IMG/VR virus record: IMGVR_UViG_3300027771_000083 | Span: 1-26,483 of that record | Length of the DNA: 26,483 bases | Reading direction: 5' to 3' (one strand) | Source: a virus | In this document: positions 5,177-13,457 of the stretch, piece by piece | Numbering within the stretch: position 1 is the stretch's first letter | How the letters are laid out: each line of letters opens with the position of its first letter | Notes under the pieces: model-generated | Databases searched by the model: none | Told to the model about the DNA's origin: nothing | Seen by the model: the letters and a program-made list of their open reading frames with translations, nothing else | Position numbers and translations under genes: made by a program

Positions 5177-6841
5177 ATGGAACAACTTGATAAAGCCTGG
5201 CAGTATGCGGAGGACGTTGTGGCGGGCAGAGTGGTTGCAGGAGTTCTTGCAGCCCAAGCTTGCCAAAGGGCGTTGGATGACCTAAAGCAATCCGAGGAAA
5301 ACCCTGAATCCACTTGGGTCTTTAGTGCCCCCGCGGCACTCCACTTTTTGCAGTTCTGCACGTATATTAAGCACGTGAAGGGAGAGCTAGCCGGGAAGTC
5401 TTTTGACTTGGAGCCGTGGCAGCTCTTTCTATTTTCTCAGGTCTTCGGGTGGCGCAGGCGATCCAATAAAAAGGAACGGCGATTCCGCGAGGTGCTAATT
5501 GAGGTTGCACGAAAGAACGGGAAGAGTTTTATTTGTTCTGCGATTTCTTTATATGAATTGCTGTTTGGTGATGCTGGTGCAGAAGTCTACTCTGTCGCCA
5601 CAAAAACCGATCAGGCTAAGATTGTATGGGACTCCGCTGGCGAGATGGCAAAGAAGATGGATGATCGTTTATCTGGGAAGCTGTCACAAACCGTTTCAGC
5701 GATTAAGTGCGACGAGCGATTTAGCAGCTTCAAACCGTTGGCCCGAGATTCTAAAAGCCTCGATGGTTTAAACCCTTCTCTAGTAATAATAGACGAGGCC
5801 GGAGCTATTGAAGATCGAAACATTATTGGCGTTATGACAAGTGCGGTGGGTGCCCGATTGAGTCCTTTGATCATCTATATCACTACGGCCTACTTCAGCA
5901 AAGTCACTTCCTACTATGAGAAACGCAGTTACGCGGAAAGCATTTTAAAAGGTCGCCTGACTGATGATCGCATTTTTGCTATGATCTATACCCTAGACGA
6001 GCAGGACGATTGGAGAGACCCAACGGTTTGGATTAAAGCGAACCCTAATCTAAATGTGAGCATTAATACTGACTACCTCCAGTCGCAAGTTAACCAAGCG
6101 GATGCAGTGATTGCCCAGCGCCCCGGGGTTCTTGTGAAACACTTCAACCTCTGGCAGAGCAGTAGCTCGGCTTGGGTCGATGTGAAACACTGGGAAAATT
6201 CAGTTGGCCCCGTGGTTAGAGAAGGCCCGTGTTACATCGGTATGGATTTGGCACAGACTCGCGACCTTTGTGCGGTTACTCGGGTATGGGATAATGGGCA
6301 CGGCCAGTATTCCGTTGACTTCATGACGTGGCTGCCACAGTCCGCCGTAGATAATGCGCCGCCACATATTCGCCCGATGTATCTCCAGGCTATCGAGTCG
6401 GGGGTGTTGAAGATTACAGAGGGGCTGACAACGGACTATCGCCAGATCCAGAGTTTCATTGAACAGAGTTGCAAACAGCACAGTGTACACTCTATATGTG
6501 CCGATCCGTACAATGCTACGCAATTGGTCAATGAGCTTGAAGATAAAGGCTTACCGGTGCTAATGGTGAGACAAGGGATAAGCCACCTCTCAGCACCCTC
6601 AAAGGAAACCGAGGTTTGGATTACAGAAGAACGCTTGAAACATGATGGCAACCCTTTCTTTTTATGGCAGCTCAGTAACTGCGCTGTTTACACGGATCTC
6701 AATGCCAATATCAAAGTTCGAAAAGGGGATGATCAAAACCTAAAGATTGATAGTATTGTTGCTTTGATCATGGCTGTATCAGCCGCGGCAGGTAATGCAA
6801 ACAAACCCGAGACCTTTAATTTTGGTTTCATAGACTTATAA
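5177..6841 (+). CDS. terL: Terminase large subunit
   Basis: DNA-packaging motor and nuclease of the HK97/Terminase_1 type, 554 residues. The ATPase domain has Walker A ARKNGKS (residues 111-117) and Walker B LVIIDEAG with Asp206 and Glu207; the C-terminal RNase H-like nuclease shows GMDLAQTRD (Asp357), CADPYN (Asp443) and KIDSIVAL (Asp525), the expected acidic triad. Length and domain order are normal for the family. The chosen start is ATG 5177 with AAGGGG seven bases upstream; an in-frame TTG at 5171 would overlap the previous stop and is less likely. In the cell it acts at the portal vertex of the prohead with the small subunit. The portal gene follows after 12 bases. Confidence 0.97.
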   Translation: MEQLDKAWQYAEDVVAGRVVAGVLAAQACQRALDDLKQSEENPESTWVFSAPAALHFLQFCTYIKHVKGELAGKSFDLEPWQLFLFSQVFGWRRRSNKKERRFREVLIEVARKNGKSFICSAISLYELLFGDAGAEVYSVATKTDQAKIVWDSAGEMAKKMDDRLSGKLSQTVSAIKCDERFSSFKPLARDSKSLDGLNPSLVIIDEAGAIEDRNIIGVMTSAVGARLSPLIIYITTAYFSKVTSYYEKRSYAESILKGRLTDDRIFAMIYTLDEQDDWRDPTVWIKANPNLNVSINTDYLQSQVNQADAVIAQRPGVLVKHFNLWQSSSSAWVDVKHWENSVGPVVREGPCYIGMDLAQTRDLCAVTRVWDNGHGQYSVDFMTWLPQSAVDNAPPHIRPMYLQAIESGVLKITEGLTTDYRQIQSFIEQSCKQHSVHSICADPYNATQLVNELEDKGLPVLMVRQGISHLSAPSKETEVWITEERLKHDGNPFFLWQLSNCAVYTDLNANIKVRKGDDQNLKIDSIVALIMAVSAAAGNANKPETFNFGFIDL

Positions 6842-6853
6842 CAAGGAGGCCGC

Positions 6854-8095
6854 ATGGCTGACAATCGCAGTTTAATAGATATGATTTTAGGCCGCAACAA
6901 GCCGGAAGGCCAAGGAAGCCCCCACGCTGGGGTTTTCTTTAATGCCGCAAGCTCAACAACCAAGAGCGGTCAAAGTGTAACCACGGAGAACGCTTTAAAA
7001 AATGCCACAGTCTTATCTTGCGTAAACGTAATCGCTCAAGGGATAGCACAGCTTCCGTTACAGGTCTGGTCAGGAGAAAACAAGGCCGATGGGAATCAGC
7101 TTAACATAATACTCAAGCGCCCCAACAGTTTCCAGACAGGCTACGAATTTAAAGCAGCCCTCGTCAAAGACTTACTGGTTTACGGCAACTCCTTTACGCG
7201 AGTAGTCCGAGCGCCCAACGGTAGGGTTATCGAGATGATCCCAGTAGACCCCGATGACATGAGCGTTTCCGCAAACAAGTTTGGCATACCGGTCTACAGG
7301 CACTCTTCTTTTGGTATAATGCTCAATAAGGAAATTATTCATATTCGCGATGTTGCGGGCCATGATGTTACAGGGCTATCCCGTGTACTCTGCGCCGCTG
7401 AGCGGATAGGTGCATTAAATGCGGCAGATCAGCTAATGTCTGAAACTTTTGCAAATGGTGTATCAGTCAACTACTCCGTAGAGATGGCAGCAGCTCTTGA
7501 CGACACAAGCCGGGAGACGTTGTACAAGCAACTGAAGGCCAGCTTTGGCCAAGGTGGCAGCAGGCGTGGCGGCATAGCAGTCCTAGAGGGTGGCAAGATG
7601 ACAGCCATGAAGGGCAGCACCCCCGCAGATGCAGACCTAAGAGCACTCCGTACACACCTTATAAACGAGATTGCAGCCCTATTCAGGGTGCCCGCGAGTC
7701 TTGTGGGTGGCATGGCAGATGAAAAGTATTCGAATCAAAGCGCCCGTTTGGCATCTATGTACCGAGATACATTCGCCCCTATTCTGTACAATATCGAGCA
7801 GGCCTTTAGTCATAACCTAACCACAGGCACTACGGATATTCGGTTTGATGCTGGCGCTATGATCAAGGGAGATCTTGCATCTCAAGTCACCATTGCCTCT
7901 ACAGCAGTCGCAGGGGCTGCTATTATGACCCCGAACGAAGCCCGGGCCTTTATAGGGTTAACACGGATTGAGGGCGAAGGGGTAGACGAGCTAGGCCACA
8001 CCTCAGCACCCCCAGCACCCCCAGCACAACCGGGAGACCGAGCGGGCGAAGAGGCAACCGATGACGGAAATTTAGGAGATATGCCAGATGAATAG
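6854..8095 (+). CDS. Portal protein, HK97 type
   Basis: 413 residues, typical of the HK97-like portal family (Phage_portal). It forms the dodecameric ring at one vertex through which DNA is packaged and to which the connectors attach. Recognisable parts are NATVLSCVNVIAQGIAQLPLQVW near residues 47-71, VYGNSFTRVVR with the IEMIPVDPDDM segment near 110-135, and the C-terminal FRVPASLVGG...SNQSARLASMYRDTFAPIL clip/stem region near 278-316. The end is Pro- and acid-rich (APPAPPAQPGDR). AAGGAGG lies upstream of the ATG. Its stop overlaps the small gene that follows. Confidence 0.95.
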   Translation: MADNRSLIDMILGRNKPEGQGSPHAGVFFNAASSTTKSGQSVTTENALKNATVLSCVNVIAQGIAQLPLQVWSGENKADGNQLNIILKRPNSFQTGYEFKAALVKDLLVYGNSFTRVVRAPNGRVIEMIPVDPDDMSVSANKFGIPVYRHSSFGIMLNKEIIHIRDVAGHDVTGLSRVLCAAERIGALNAADQLMSETFANGVSVNYSVEMAAALDDTSRETLYKQLKASFGQGGSRRGGIAVLEGGKMTAMKGSTPADADLRALRTHLINEIAALFRVPASLVGGMADEKYSNQSARLASMYRDTFAPILYNIEQAFSHNLTTGTTDIRFDAGAMIKGDLASQVTIASTAVAGAAIMTPNEARAFIGLTRIEGEGVDELGHTSAPPAPPAQPGDRAGEEATDDGNLGDMPDE

Positions 8096-8252
8096 CTATG
8101 AGACAAAGAGCATCCCGCACGAAATCGCAAGCGGCAACTATGTAGAGCTACGCAACTCAAAGACCGGTGAAACTAAACTTGTCTTGAAAGCGTACTTTGA
8201 GAAAACTAAGAAAATAACCGGAGCTGATGAAACATGGCTAGTTCAGAAATGA
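8088..8252 (+). CDS. Small hypothetical protein between portal and protease
   Basis: 54 residues, MNSYETKSIPHEIASGNYVELRN... and not recognised. It overlaps the portal stop by eight bases and the protease start by 19 bases, and has AGGAG nine bases before its ATG. Tight overlap on both sides and clean composition suggest a real, translationally coupled gene. The YVELRNSKTGETKLVLKAYFEK stretch reads like a small beta-rich protein. Confidence 0.6.
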   Translation: MNSYETKSIPHEIASGNYVELRNSKTGETKLVLKAYFEKTKKITGADETWLVQK

Positions 8253-8896
8253 TTGTTAAGTCAGTGGATTCTCCGCTGTTAATTAAGAAGTTTGATATTG
8301 AAGCTGGCGAGCTCAAAGCATACGTCACCACATTCGGCAACGCCGATCTAGTTGGTGATGTGATGGACAAGGGCGCAGCAGATAACTTTGTAAAGCAGTT
8401 TAACGACCAAGAAAACTCCGCAATTCCTATGCTATGGGAACATAAACGAGATGAGATTATTGGAAGCTGGACAAAATTCGAGGTGGACGAGAAAGGCGTC
8501 ATTGGAACAGGAGAGCTTTACAAAGGCGTCTCCAAAGCCGAAGACGTAAAAGTTTATCTTGAGAAGGGTGCTGTAGGCTCTGTTTCTATTGGCTTCAGAT
8601 CTTCGGATTATGAAGACATTGAAAACGGAGGCAGGTTATTTAAGGAGATCGAATTATTTGAAACCTCCATTGTAATTCAACCAGCCAACCCCCAGGCGCA
8701 GATAGTATCCGCCAAAAATGATGAGGGTCAAATTGACCTAAGAAGCCTTGAGAAAGTCTTGCGTGATGCTGGTCTTTCCCGAAAAGAAGCTATGACGTTT
8801 ATCTCCGCTGGCAAATCAACCCTACGCGATGTAGTGGAACAAGAGCTAAAAAGTGAAGACGTAATGGCCCAATTAATTAATTTATATAAGGAATAA
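8234..8896 (+). CDS. Prohead protease, HK97 type
   Basis: HK97-family serine protease (220 residues), packed inside the prohead, where it removes the scaffold domain of the capsid protein and then itself. The fold pattern is clear: TFGNADLVGDVMDKGA (about 34-49), LWEHKRDEIIGSW with catalytic His70, GSVSIGF with the probable catalytic Ser118, and the ELFETSIVIQPANPQAQI strand with the conserved Glu. GGAG lies ten bases upstream of ATG 8234; ATG 8249, which overlaps the previous stop as ATGA, is the alternative. The gene directly precedes the capsid gene, the usual order. Confidence 0.95.
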   Translation: MASSEMIVKSVDSPLLIKKFDIEAGELKAYVTTFGNADLVGDVMDKGAADNFVKQFNDQENSAIPMLWEHKRDEIIGSWTKFEVDEKGVIGTGELYKGVSKAEDVKVYLEKGAVGSVSIGFRSSDYEDIENGGRLFKEIELFETSIVIQPANPQAQIVSAKNDEGQIDLRSLEKVLRDAGLSRKEAMTFISAGKSTLRDVVEQELKSEDVMAQLINLYKE

Positions 8897-8901
8897 TTTT
8901 T

Positions 8902-10164
8902 ATGAGTGAAGTTGAAATGAGTGTTGCCGAGCAACTTAAAGGAATGATGGATGCCCAAGTTTCAGAGAAGGCCGATAAAGCCGATCTTGAAGGCATGGTA
9001 AAGACTGAAGCACTAGAGGCCAAAGCCGACAGAGCCGACCTTGAAGGTATGGTAAAAGCCGCAGACTTGGACGAAGTAAAGAGCGCCCAAGTTGAAGCAA
9101 TCGAAGCAGCAAAGGCGGAAATCCGCGAAGAAATGGAAGCCAAAATGGCAGCCACATCCCCCGTAATTTACAAAGGAGCAGCACCAATGGAGTTCAAAGA
9201 TTTCAATCACGAAAATGGAGCGGTAGTTAAGCGCTTAAACCTTGACCTGACTAAGGCAGTACCCGGCAATAACGCAGCAGTCGGTGCAACTGACCCCCGC
9301 AGCGTAGGTTCTAACGCCACTTACCACACACTAGAGCAGTTTAACCCGTTCCGTGCTCAAGCTACTGTATTGAATGTATCTGGCGGCTCTATCCGCTTGC
9401 CTAACGTAACTGGCGTCGAGTTCACTTCGGACTCTACCGTACAGACTCAAGCACAGTTGTTGGCCCGTGATACTTCCGCTGTTGTAGCTAAGAACGTAAT
9501 CATTGAGAACTGGGTTTCTCAAATGCAGTTTAGCCGACCTTCCTTGGAAGACATTGACGGTATCCGTAACACTATCGCTGGTTTGATTGTACAGAAGTAC
9601 TCTGTTGCTCAGGCAAAAGACGCCGCAGCCGTACTTAAGACCCAGACCCAAGCAGCTACTGCTGGCGCTGGTAAAGTCGTTTGGGACGTTGAGCCTACTA
9701 CTGGTACTCAGTTGCCTATTGATGGATCTAACATTGTTGGCATTCTTTCTGATTTGCTTGCAACTTGTGACGTAGCCTACCGCACCAACGGTGTATTCAT
9801 GGTTTCTTCCAACGTGTTCGCCAAGCTAACTGAATCTAGTATTGCTACTGGTGGCGGTATGGTCTTCGACCCTACTACTGGAATTAGCCGTGTATTCGGT
9901 TATCCCGTAATGATTAACGGCTATCTTGACGATGGCATTCTTCCAAATGGTACCGCTGTTGCAGATGGCGCAGGTAAAGTAGCGGCATACTTCGGCGACT
10001 TTAGCCGCGGTCTAGCTATTTGTGAGCGTAAAGGCTTGGCTATCGATGAGTACGATCAAACTGCACCAGGCTTTAACACTTACTACGCAGATGGTCGATT
10101 CAAGAACAGCGGCTGGGATGATGCAGCTCTGGTAGGTCTTGAAGTAATCCACACTGTAGCCTAG
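8902..10164 (+). CDS. Major capsid protein, HK97 fold with N-terminal delta domain
   Basis: 420 residues. Residues 1 to about 83 form a highly charged coiled-coil delta domain that serves as built-in scaffold; within it KAD[KR]ADLEGMVK occurs twice (about 23-34 and 41-52). The mature HK97-fold part follows, beginning near APMEFKDF (about 94), with the usual N-arm, E-loop and P-domain composition. A cleavage site between about residues 83 and 95 is inferred from the adjacent protease gene. A strong UUCG terminator follows the gene, as expected for the most highly expressed protein. The start is supported by AAGGA upstream of ATG 8902. Confidence 0.95.
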   Translation: MSEVEMSVAEQLKGMMDAQVSEKADKADLEGMVKTEALEAKADRADLEGMVKAADLDEVKSAQVEAIEAAKAEIREEMEAKMAATSPVIYKGAAPMEFKDFNHENGAVVKRLNLDLTKAVPGNNAAVGATDPRSVGSNATYHTLEQFNPFRAQATVLNVSGGSIRLPNVTGVEFTSDSTVQTQAQLLARDTSAVVAKNVIIENWVSQMQFSRPSLEDIDGIRNTIAGLIVQKYSVAQAKDAAAVLKTQTQAATAGAGKVVWDVEPTTGTQLPIDGSNIVGILSDLLATCDVAYRTNGVFMVSSNVFAKLTESSIATGGGMVFDPTTGISRVFGYPVMINGYLDDGILPNGTAVADGAGKVAAYFGDFSRGLAICERKGLAIDEYDQTAPGFNTYYADGRFKNSGWDDAALVGLEVIHTVA

Positions 10165-10182
10165 TAATTAAAGAAGTAAAAC

Positions 10183-10219
10183 GTGGTAACCCTTCGGGGT
10201 TGCCACACCCTTTAAATTT
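10183..10219 (+). terminator. Strong UUCG hairpin terminator after the capsid gene
   Basis: Ten-pair stem GTGGTAACCC/GGGTTGCCAC (10183-10192 with 10197-10206, one T-G pair) with a TTCG loop, followed by CCCTTTAAATTTTT. The T tract is interrupted, so some readthrough into the connector genes is likely; this would give excess capsid mRNA. Confidence 0.85.
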
Positions 10220-10813
10220 TTGGAGTTCACAATGAAAAAACCGATTAAGTCGGAAGTAAAATACAGTCTTTCCGCTGGTGTAGTGAGTCTTCAAGAGGTA
10301 TCAGACCATTTGTCACTTTTTGGCGACACAACATATAATACTTACTTAACTCGCTTGATTGTTGCGGCCTCGACCTTTGCCAGCAACTATATCGGCGAGT
10401 CCTTAGAGTCTTCGACCATAGTAGATTACTACGATGCATGGGACGCCAGGCTTGAACTGTCAAAGCGTTTTGCAGACAGCAGACCCGCACCCTCAGTAAC
10501 TTATTATGATACGGCAAACGCCGTTAAGACCTTAACAACTAGTTTGATAATCGACAACTCAGGTGAGTCAGCGGCGTTAATTTACGCCCTTTCGCCTTCC
10601 GCGGCATTATCAACCCAAATAACGAACCCGATCACAGTCACCTATAGCACATCAAACTTAAACACCGCAGAAAGCGAAGCGATTAAGCAAGCTGTCCTAA
10701 TGGTAATCTCTGATCTTTTCCACGACCGAGCCGACAATTTAGAAGGCTCCCGTTCAAAGGCCCACGTAACCGCAGAAAGGCTTTTGGCACCGTATCGGAG
10801 AAACTGGGTATGA
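10220..10813 (+). CDS. Head-tail connector, gp6-like
   Basis: Probable adaptor of the HK97 gp6/SPP1 gp15 class (Phage_connect_1), which forms a ring under the portal. The 197 residues show the helical N-terminal pattern SLQEVSDHLSLFGDTTYNTYLTRLI and a tail AESEAIKQAVLMVISDLFHDRAD typical of this group (helix with final DxxxxR region). The start used here is the one nearest the upstream stop; a second ATG at 10231 (MKKPIKSEVK) has a better-placed TGGAG site and is probably the true start, which would make the protein 193 residues. Its end overlaps the next gene by ATGA. The order capsid, gp6-like, closure and completion matches HK97-type phages. Confidence 0.82.
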   Translation: MEFTMKKPIKSEVKYSLSAGVVSLQEVSDHLSLFGDTTYNTYLTRLIVAASTFASNYIGESLESSTIVDYYDAWDARLELSKRFADSRPAPSVTYYDTANAVKTLTTSLIIDNSGESAALIYALSPSAALSTQITNPITVTYSTSNLNTAESEAIKQAVLMVISDLFHDRADNLEGSRSKAHVTAERLLAPYRRNWV

Positions 10814-11127
10814 TTAGACGGCCTGTAAAATTTGTTTCAAAGACAACAACCGGCAGCAGCTTTTCGGCTACGTCCACCACAGCTAACGTGCTAATAGTTA
10901 ACACTGGCGCCGACATTCTAAGCATTAGCCTTGACGAGCGAATGATCAGAGGACTACAGCCCACAGAAGAGGCGTACCACGTTCGGTGTTATTATACGCC
11001 CACCATTGCAACAGTCCGAACGGTCGATTTTGTAATTATAGACTCTATCGAGTACAGCGTTACAGGAATTGTCAAAGACGGTTACAAAAACCGAACGATC
11101 ACCTTTGAAGTGAGGCGTGTATTATGA
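10810..11127 (+). CDS. Head-closure / head-tail joining protein
   Basis: 105 residues, mainly beta-strand, with VRCYYTPTIATVRTVDFVIIDSIEYSVTGIVKDG resembling the beta-barrel of head-tail joining proteins (Phage_H_T_join, SPP1 gp16 class). It seals the connector after DNA packaging. The start overlaps the previous stop (ATGA), and its stop overlaps the next gene in the same manner, so three connector genes are translationally coupled. The assignment rests on fold-like composition and gene order. Confidence 0.7.
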   Translation: MIRRPVKFVSKTTTGSSFSATSTTANVLIVNTGADILSISLDERMIRGLQPTEEAYHVRCYYTPTIATVRTVDFVIIDSIEYSVTGIVKDGYKNRTITFEVRRVL

Positions 11128-11495
11128 GTTTAGAAGCGTTCGCAATTGACCTAGCAACAAAATCTGAATTTTCAGGTGTACCTATTGAACCTGTACAGGC
11201 AGACCCAGCGTTAAAAGAGGCGGTTACGATTACCCAGCTAGGCGGGTATAAAACCGGCGGTATCGGGGGGAGCATGGAGCTAACCCGAGCCACTTATGAT
11301 ATTAATATTTATGCCGACAGTTATAGTCGAGCAATATCAATGCAAAATCAGATTTACGCGGAGTACAACAATTCTAGCGGAGTCATACAAGGGGTTTTAT
11401 TTAAAAGCCTCAAAATAATCAACGCTTTTCAAACGGCAACAAGCACTTCACCTATACTTTTTCAGGTGACTTTACAACTTGACGTAATAACCTAG
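11124..11495 (+). CDS. Tail terminator / completion protein candidate
   Basis: 123 residues. The helix LEAFAIDLATKSEF followed by alternating strands (TYDINIYADSYSRAISMQNQIYAEYN, then LFQVTLQLDVIT at the end) matches the layout of tail-completion proteins of the lambda gpU/DUF3168 type, which cap the tail tube and join it to the head. It sits between the head-closure gene and the tail tube gene, as expected. There is no clear signature motif, so the role is inferred mainly from order and length. Confidence 0.65.
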   Translation: MSLEAFAIDLATKSEFSGVPIEPVQADPALKEAVTITQLGGYKTGGIGGSMELTRATYDINIYADSYSRAISMQNQIYAEYNNSSGVIQGVLFKSLKIINAFQTATSTSPILFQVTLQLDVIT

Positions 11496-11505
11496 GAGTC
11501 ATAAC

Positions 11506-11994
11506 ATGACAGCACCATCCGGTTTTCTTTCTGGCCATAATTCTGGCCTCTACACCAACGCGACAGCCATCACAACTTTTGACTCAGCAGCAGCCGAAGC
11601 CTTTGCCATTGCTGGCAATTTTGTTGATGGGGTCACTGAATTTTCAGCGCTATCTAACGAAGATTCAATTCAAGATTTATCAATCATTGGCCGCCCTGTA
11701 GTTTCACACGTACTTGGTCAAGGCACGGCGCAAGAGTTTACTTTCTCTCTGGCGATGAACATGGCCGATGCTACTTCAGTCGCCCTTCGCGATGACGCAC
11801 GAACCACTGACCGTGGCTTTGTAGTTGCCTTCGACACAACTACCGGCAACACTCCAGGAGCTACTGCAACATTCTGTATGTTCAACGGTATGGTAGTAAA
11901 CACTAGCATTACCGGCGGCTCTGCCGATGGTATCGCCACTTTAGAAGTAACAGTTCGCCGTTCAGGTGATTTGGTTTGGGTTGATCTAGCCTAG
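11506..11994 (+). CDS. Major tail tube protein candidate
   Basis: 162 residues, rich in Thr, Ala and Ser and mostly beta, as expected for a tube protein that stacks as hexamers. Segments SNEDSIQDLSIIGRPVVSHVLGQGTAQEFTFSLAMNM and GIATLEVTVRRSGDLVWVDLA resemble tail tube proteins of siphoviruses. GGAG precedes the ATG, and a strong T6-tailed terminator follows, in line with high expression. It lies between the completion gene and the chaperone genes, the standard place. No Ig-like extra domain is visible. Confidence 0.82.
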   Translation: MTAPSGFLSGHNSGLYTNATAITTFDSAAAEAFAIAGNFVDGVTEFSALSNEDSIQDLSIIGRPVVSHVLGQGTAQEFTFSLAMNMADATSVALRDDARTTDRGFVVAFDTTTGNTPGATATFCMFNGMVVNTSITGGSADGIATLEVTVRRSGDLVWVDLA

Positions 11995-12007
11995 TAACCA
12001 AAAACTC

Positions 12008-12040
12008 AGCGGGTGCCTTTCGGGGTACTCGCTCTTTTTT
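12008..12040 (+). terminator. Strong terminator after the tail tube gene
   Basis: Stem AGCGGGTGCC/GGTACTCGCT of about ten pairs with wobbles and a TTCG-type loop, followed by CTTTTTT. It lies 14 bases after the tail tube stop. Confidence 0.88.
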
Positions 12041-12071
12041 CGAAATTCAATTAATAAAAGGAAAATTAAAA

Positions 12072-12263
12072 ATGGAAGACCAAGAACAAAACACAGGTTG
12101 GTGGTTTGACAGAGCACACCAAAGAAAATACATTTTAGAAATGGCACGGGATAGCATGATTGAAAACCCCGAAATGTCCGCGGGCGAAGCCCTAAGCAGA
12201 TCAGAGATTTTAATGGATTTGTATTTTGCAAAGCACGTTAACCCAGTCACACGAATTAATTAA
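12072..12263 (+). CDS. Small hypothetical protein, 63 residues
   Basis: Not recognised. It is acidic and helical (TGWWFDRAHQRKYILEMARDSMIENPEMSAGEALSRSEI...), with no membrane segment. AAAAGGAAAA precedes the ATG at good distance. It lies between the tail tube terminator and the tail chaperone pair, where phages often keep a small tail-assembly protein; no function can be given. Confidence 0.7.
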   Translation: MEDQEQNTGWWFDRAHQRKYILEMARDSMIENPEMSAGEALSRSEILMDLYFAKHVNPVTRIN

Positions 12264-12287
12264 ACCCAAAAACAGGAGACAAATAAA

Positions 12288-12596
12288 ATGGCTAAACTTT
12301 CACAGCTAAAAAGAACAAACGTAATTTCAACAAGTGTTGAAGGTGTATTTATTAAAGACCTTCCATTTAAGAAGACCCAAGCGGTACTCAAGGCCGCAGG
12401 GGAAACCGGAGAGCATGAGTTAAGCGGCGTCCTCGTAATGTTCAAAGATTTAATTTGCGATGCTAAGGGTCAGCCCTTCGATGACGCGGCGAGCATTGAA
12501 GATCTAGAAGAAAATATGCCTTCACGGTTGTTAAATGATATTATGCAGGCAGTCCCCGAAGCGCTTAACCCGAGCGTTGACCGTCTGGGAAAATAG
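12288..12596 (+). CDS. Tail assembly chaperone, short (gpG-like) product
   Basis: 102 residues, the counterpart of lambda gpG, a cytoplasmic chaperone coating the tape measure before tube assembly. The identification rests on its place between tube and tape measure genes, its length, and a slippery GGGAAAA (12587-12593) whose in-frame codons GGA AAA directly precede the TAG stop. A -1 shift there joins it to the next frame. GGAGA lies upstream of the ATG. Sequence similarity to known chaperones is not obvious to me. Confidence 0.82.
   Translation: MAKLSQLKRTNVISTSVEGVFIKDLPFKKTQAVLKAAGETGEHELSGVLVMFKDLICDAKGQPFDDAASIEDLEENMPSRLLNDIMQAVPEALNPSVDRLGK
12587..12593 (+). other. Programmed -1 ribosomal frameshift site
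   Basis: The heptamer G GGA AAA fits X XXY YYZ in the frame of the upstream gene (CTG GGA AAA TAG). Slipping back one base continues as ATA GGG AAG GAC and then the frame of the 12614 gene, giving a fusion of about 232 residues. Lambda uses the near-identical GGGAAAG between G and T. Confidence 0.85.
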
Positions 12597-12613
12597 GGAA
12601 GGACAAGGAGCGG

Positions 12614-12985
12614 ATGTTTCGCTTGCAAATGATGGACAACGGAATGCCTTGGTCTCAGATTGAGGCTATCCCAACTTCATACGTAAATGATTATTATATG
12701 CTAATGCAGCACGGAATAGTGGGCTATGCAAAAGACGCCCAGCAGATCAATTACGACTATATCAGCAGCCACAATACTCAGCAAGCAATCTACGCGGCAA
12801 ACGTGCCCAAGTTCAAACCTAAAGACGCCCAACCACTAGAGCAAGTTTTGCCTAGTTTTAATCTGCTATTGCACGGCCACAAAGAAAAGAAAAAGGCCGA
12901 TCCTTTTAAAATGGCGTTTCATATGTTCGCCAATTCCACCACAAACCCCGAATTAAAAAGGCGCTTCGAGGATGACAAAGATTAA
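12614..12985 (+). CDS. Tail assembly chaperone, frameshift extension (gpT-like)
   Basis: 123-residue frame in the -1 frame relative to the preceding gene, and open back to the slippery site. It is most likely made as the C-terminal part of the long chaperone (gpGT-like), which recruits tube protein to the tape measure. It contains FRLQMMDNGMPWSQIEAIP and a basic KEKKKADPFKMAFHMF stretch. AAGGAG sits only three bases before its ATG, so independent initiation is possible but the spacing is poor. The end overlaps the next gene by 14 bases. Confidence 0.8.
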   Translation: MFRLQMMDNGMPWSQIEAIPTSYVNDYYMLMQHGIVGYAKDAQQINYDYISSHNTQQAIYAANVPKFKPKDAQPLEQVLPSFNLLLHGHKEKKKADPFKMAFHMFANSTTNPELKRRFEDDKD

Positions 12986-13454
12986 TTCAGAATTGCAAGG
13001 GATCTTATCAGCTCAAAAAGCTATTAGAGACCTTGCCAAAGACCTTGGCGCCAAGAAGGCGGGAAGCCTCTACAGGAAGCCCATGAAAGATGCCTTGGTG
13101 CCGTTTCACCAGAGAATCGAGGCAACGACCCCAGTAGATTCAGGAGTGCTGAAAGACGCTGTTAAGTCCCTTGTCCGCAAGCCAAACAAGAAAGACTTAA
13201 AAAATGAAGATGTCACACAAGATACCGTGATGCTCGGCAAGGTTGGCTGGCAACGAAAGACGGGCGACGATGCCACCTACAAGCAATTTCTTGCCGTAGA
13301 GTATGGCAACAGAGACCGGAACTCTACCCCAGTAATCCGCCCAGCATTTACAGCACTACATGAGCAAGCCCGCAGCATCTTTGCAAAAGGACTTGGCGAA
13401 AACGTAAACAAAGCGGCTAAAAGATTAGCCCGCAAACAAAAGAAAGGAAAGTAA
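12972..13454 (+). CDS. HK97 gp10-like neck / tail-joining protein
   Basis: 160 residues, basic. GSLYRKPMKDALVPFHQRIEATTPVDSGVLKDAV and the C-terminal YKQFLAVEYGNRDRNSTPVIRPAFTAL follow the HK97-gp10-like pattern (ATPVDSGxLK, then VEYG, then PFLRPA-like). Such proteins join or terminate the tail at the neck. In most HK97-type genomes this gene lies before the tail tube gene; here it lies after the chaperones and overlaps the chaperone frame by 14 bases. The family call is good; the exact role is inferred. Confidence 0.85.
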   Translation: MTKINSELQGILSAQKAIRDLAKDLGAKKAGSLYRKPMKDALVPFHQRIEATTPVDSGVLKDAVKSLVRKPNKKDLKNEDVTQDTVMLGKVGWQRKTGDDATYKQFLAVEYGNRDRNSTPVIRPAFTALHEQARSIFAKGLGENVNKAAKRLARKQKKGK

Positions 13455-13457
13455 ACC

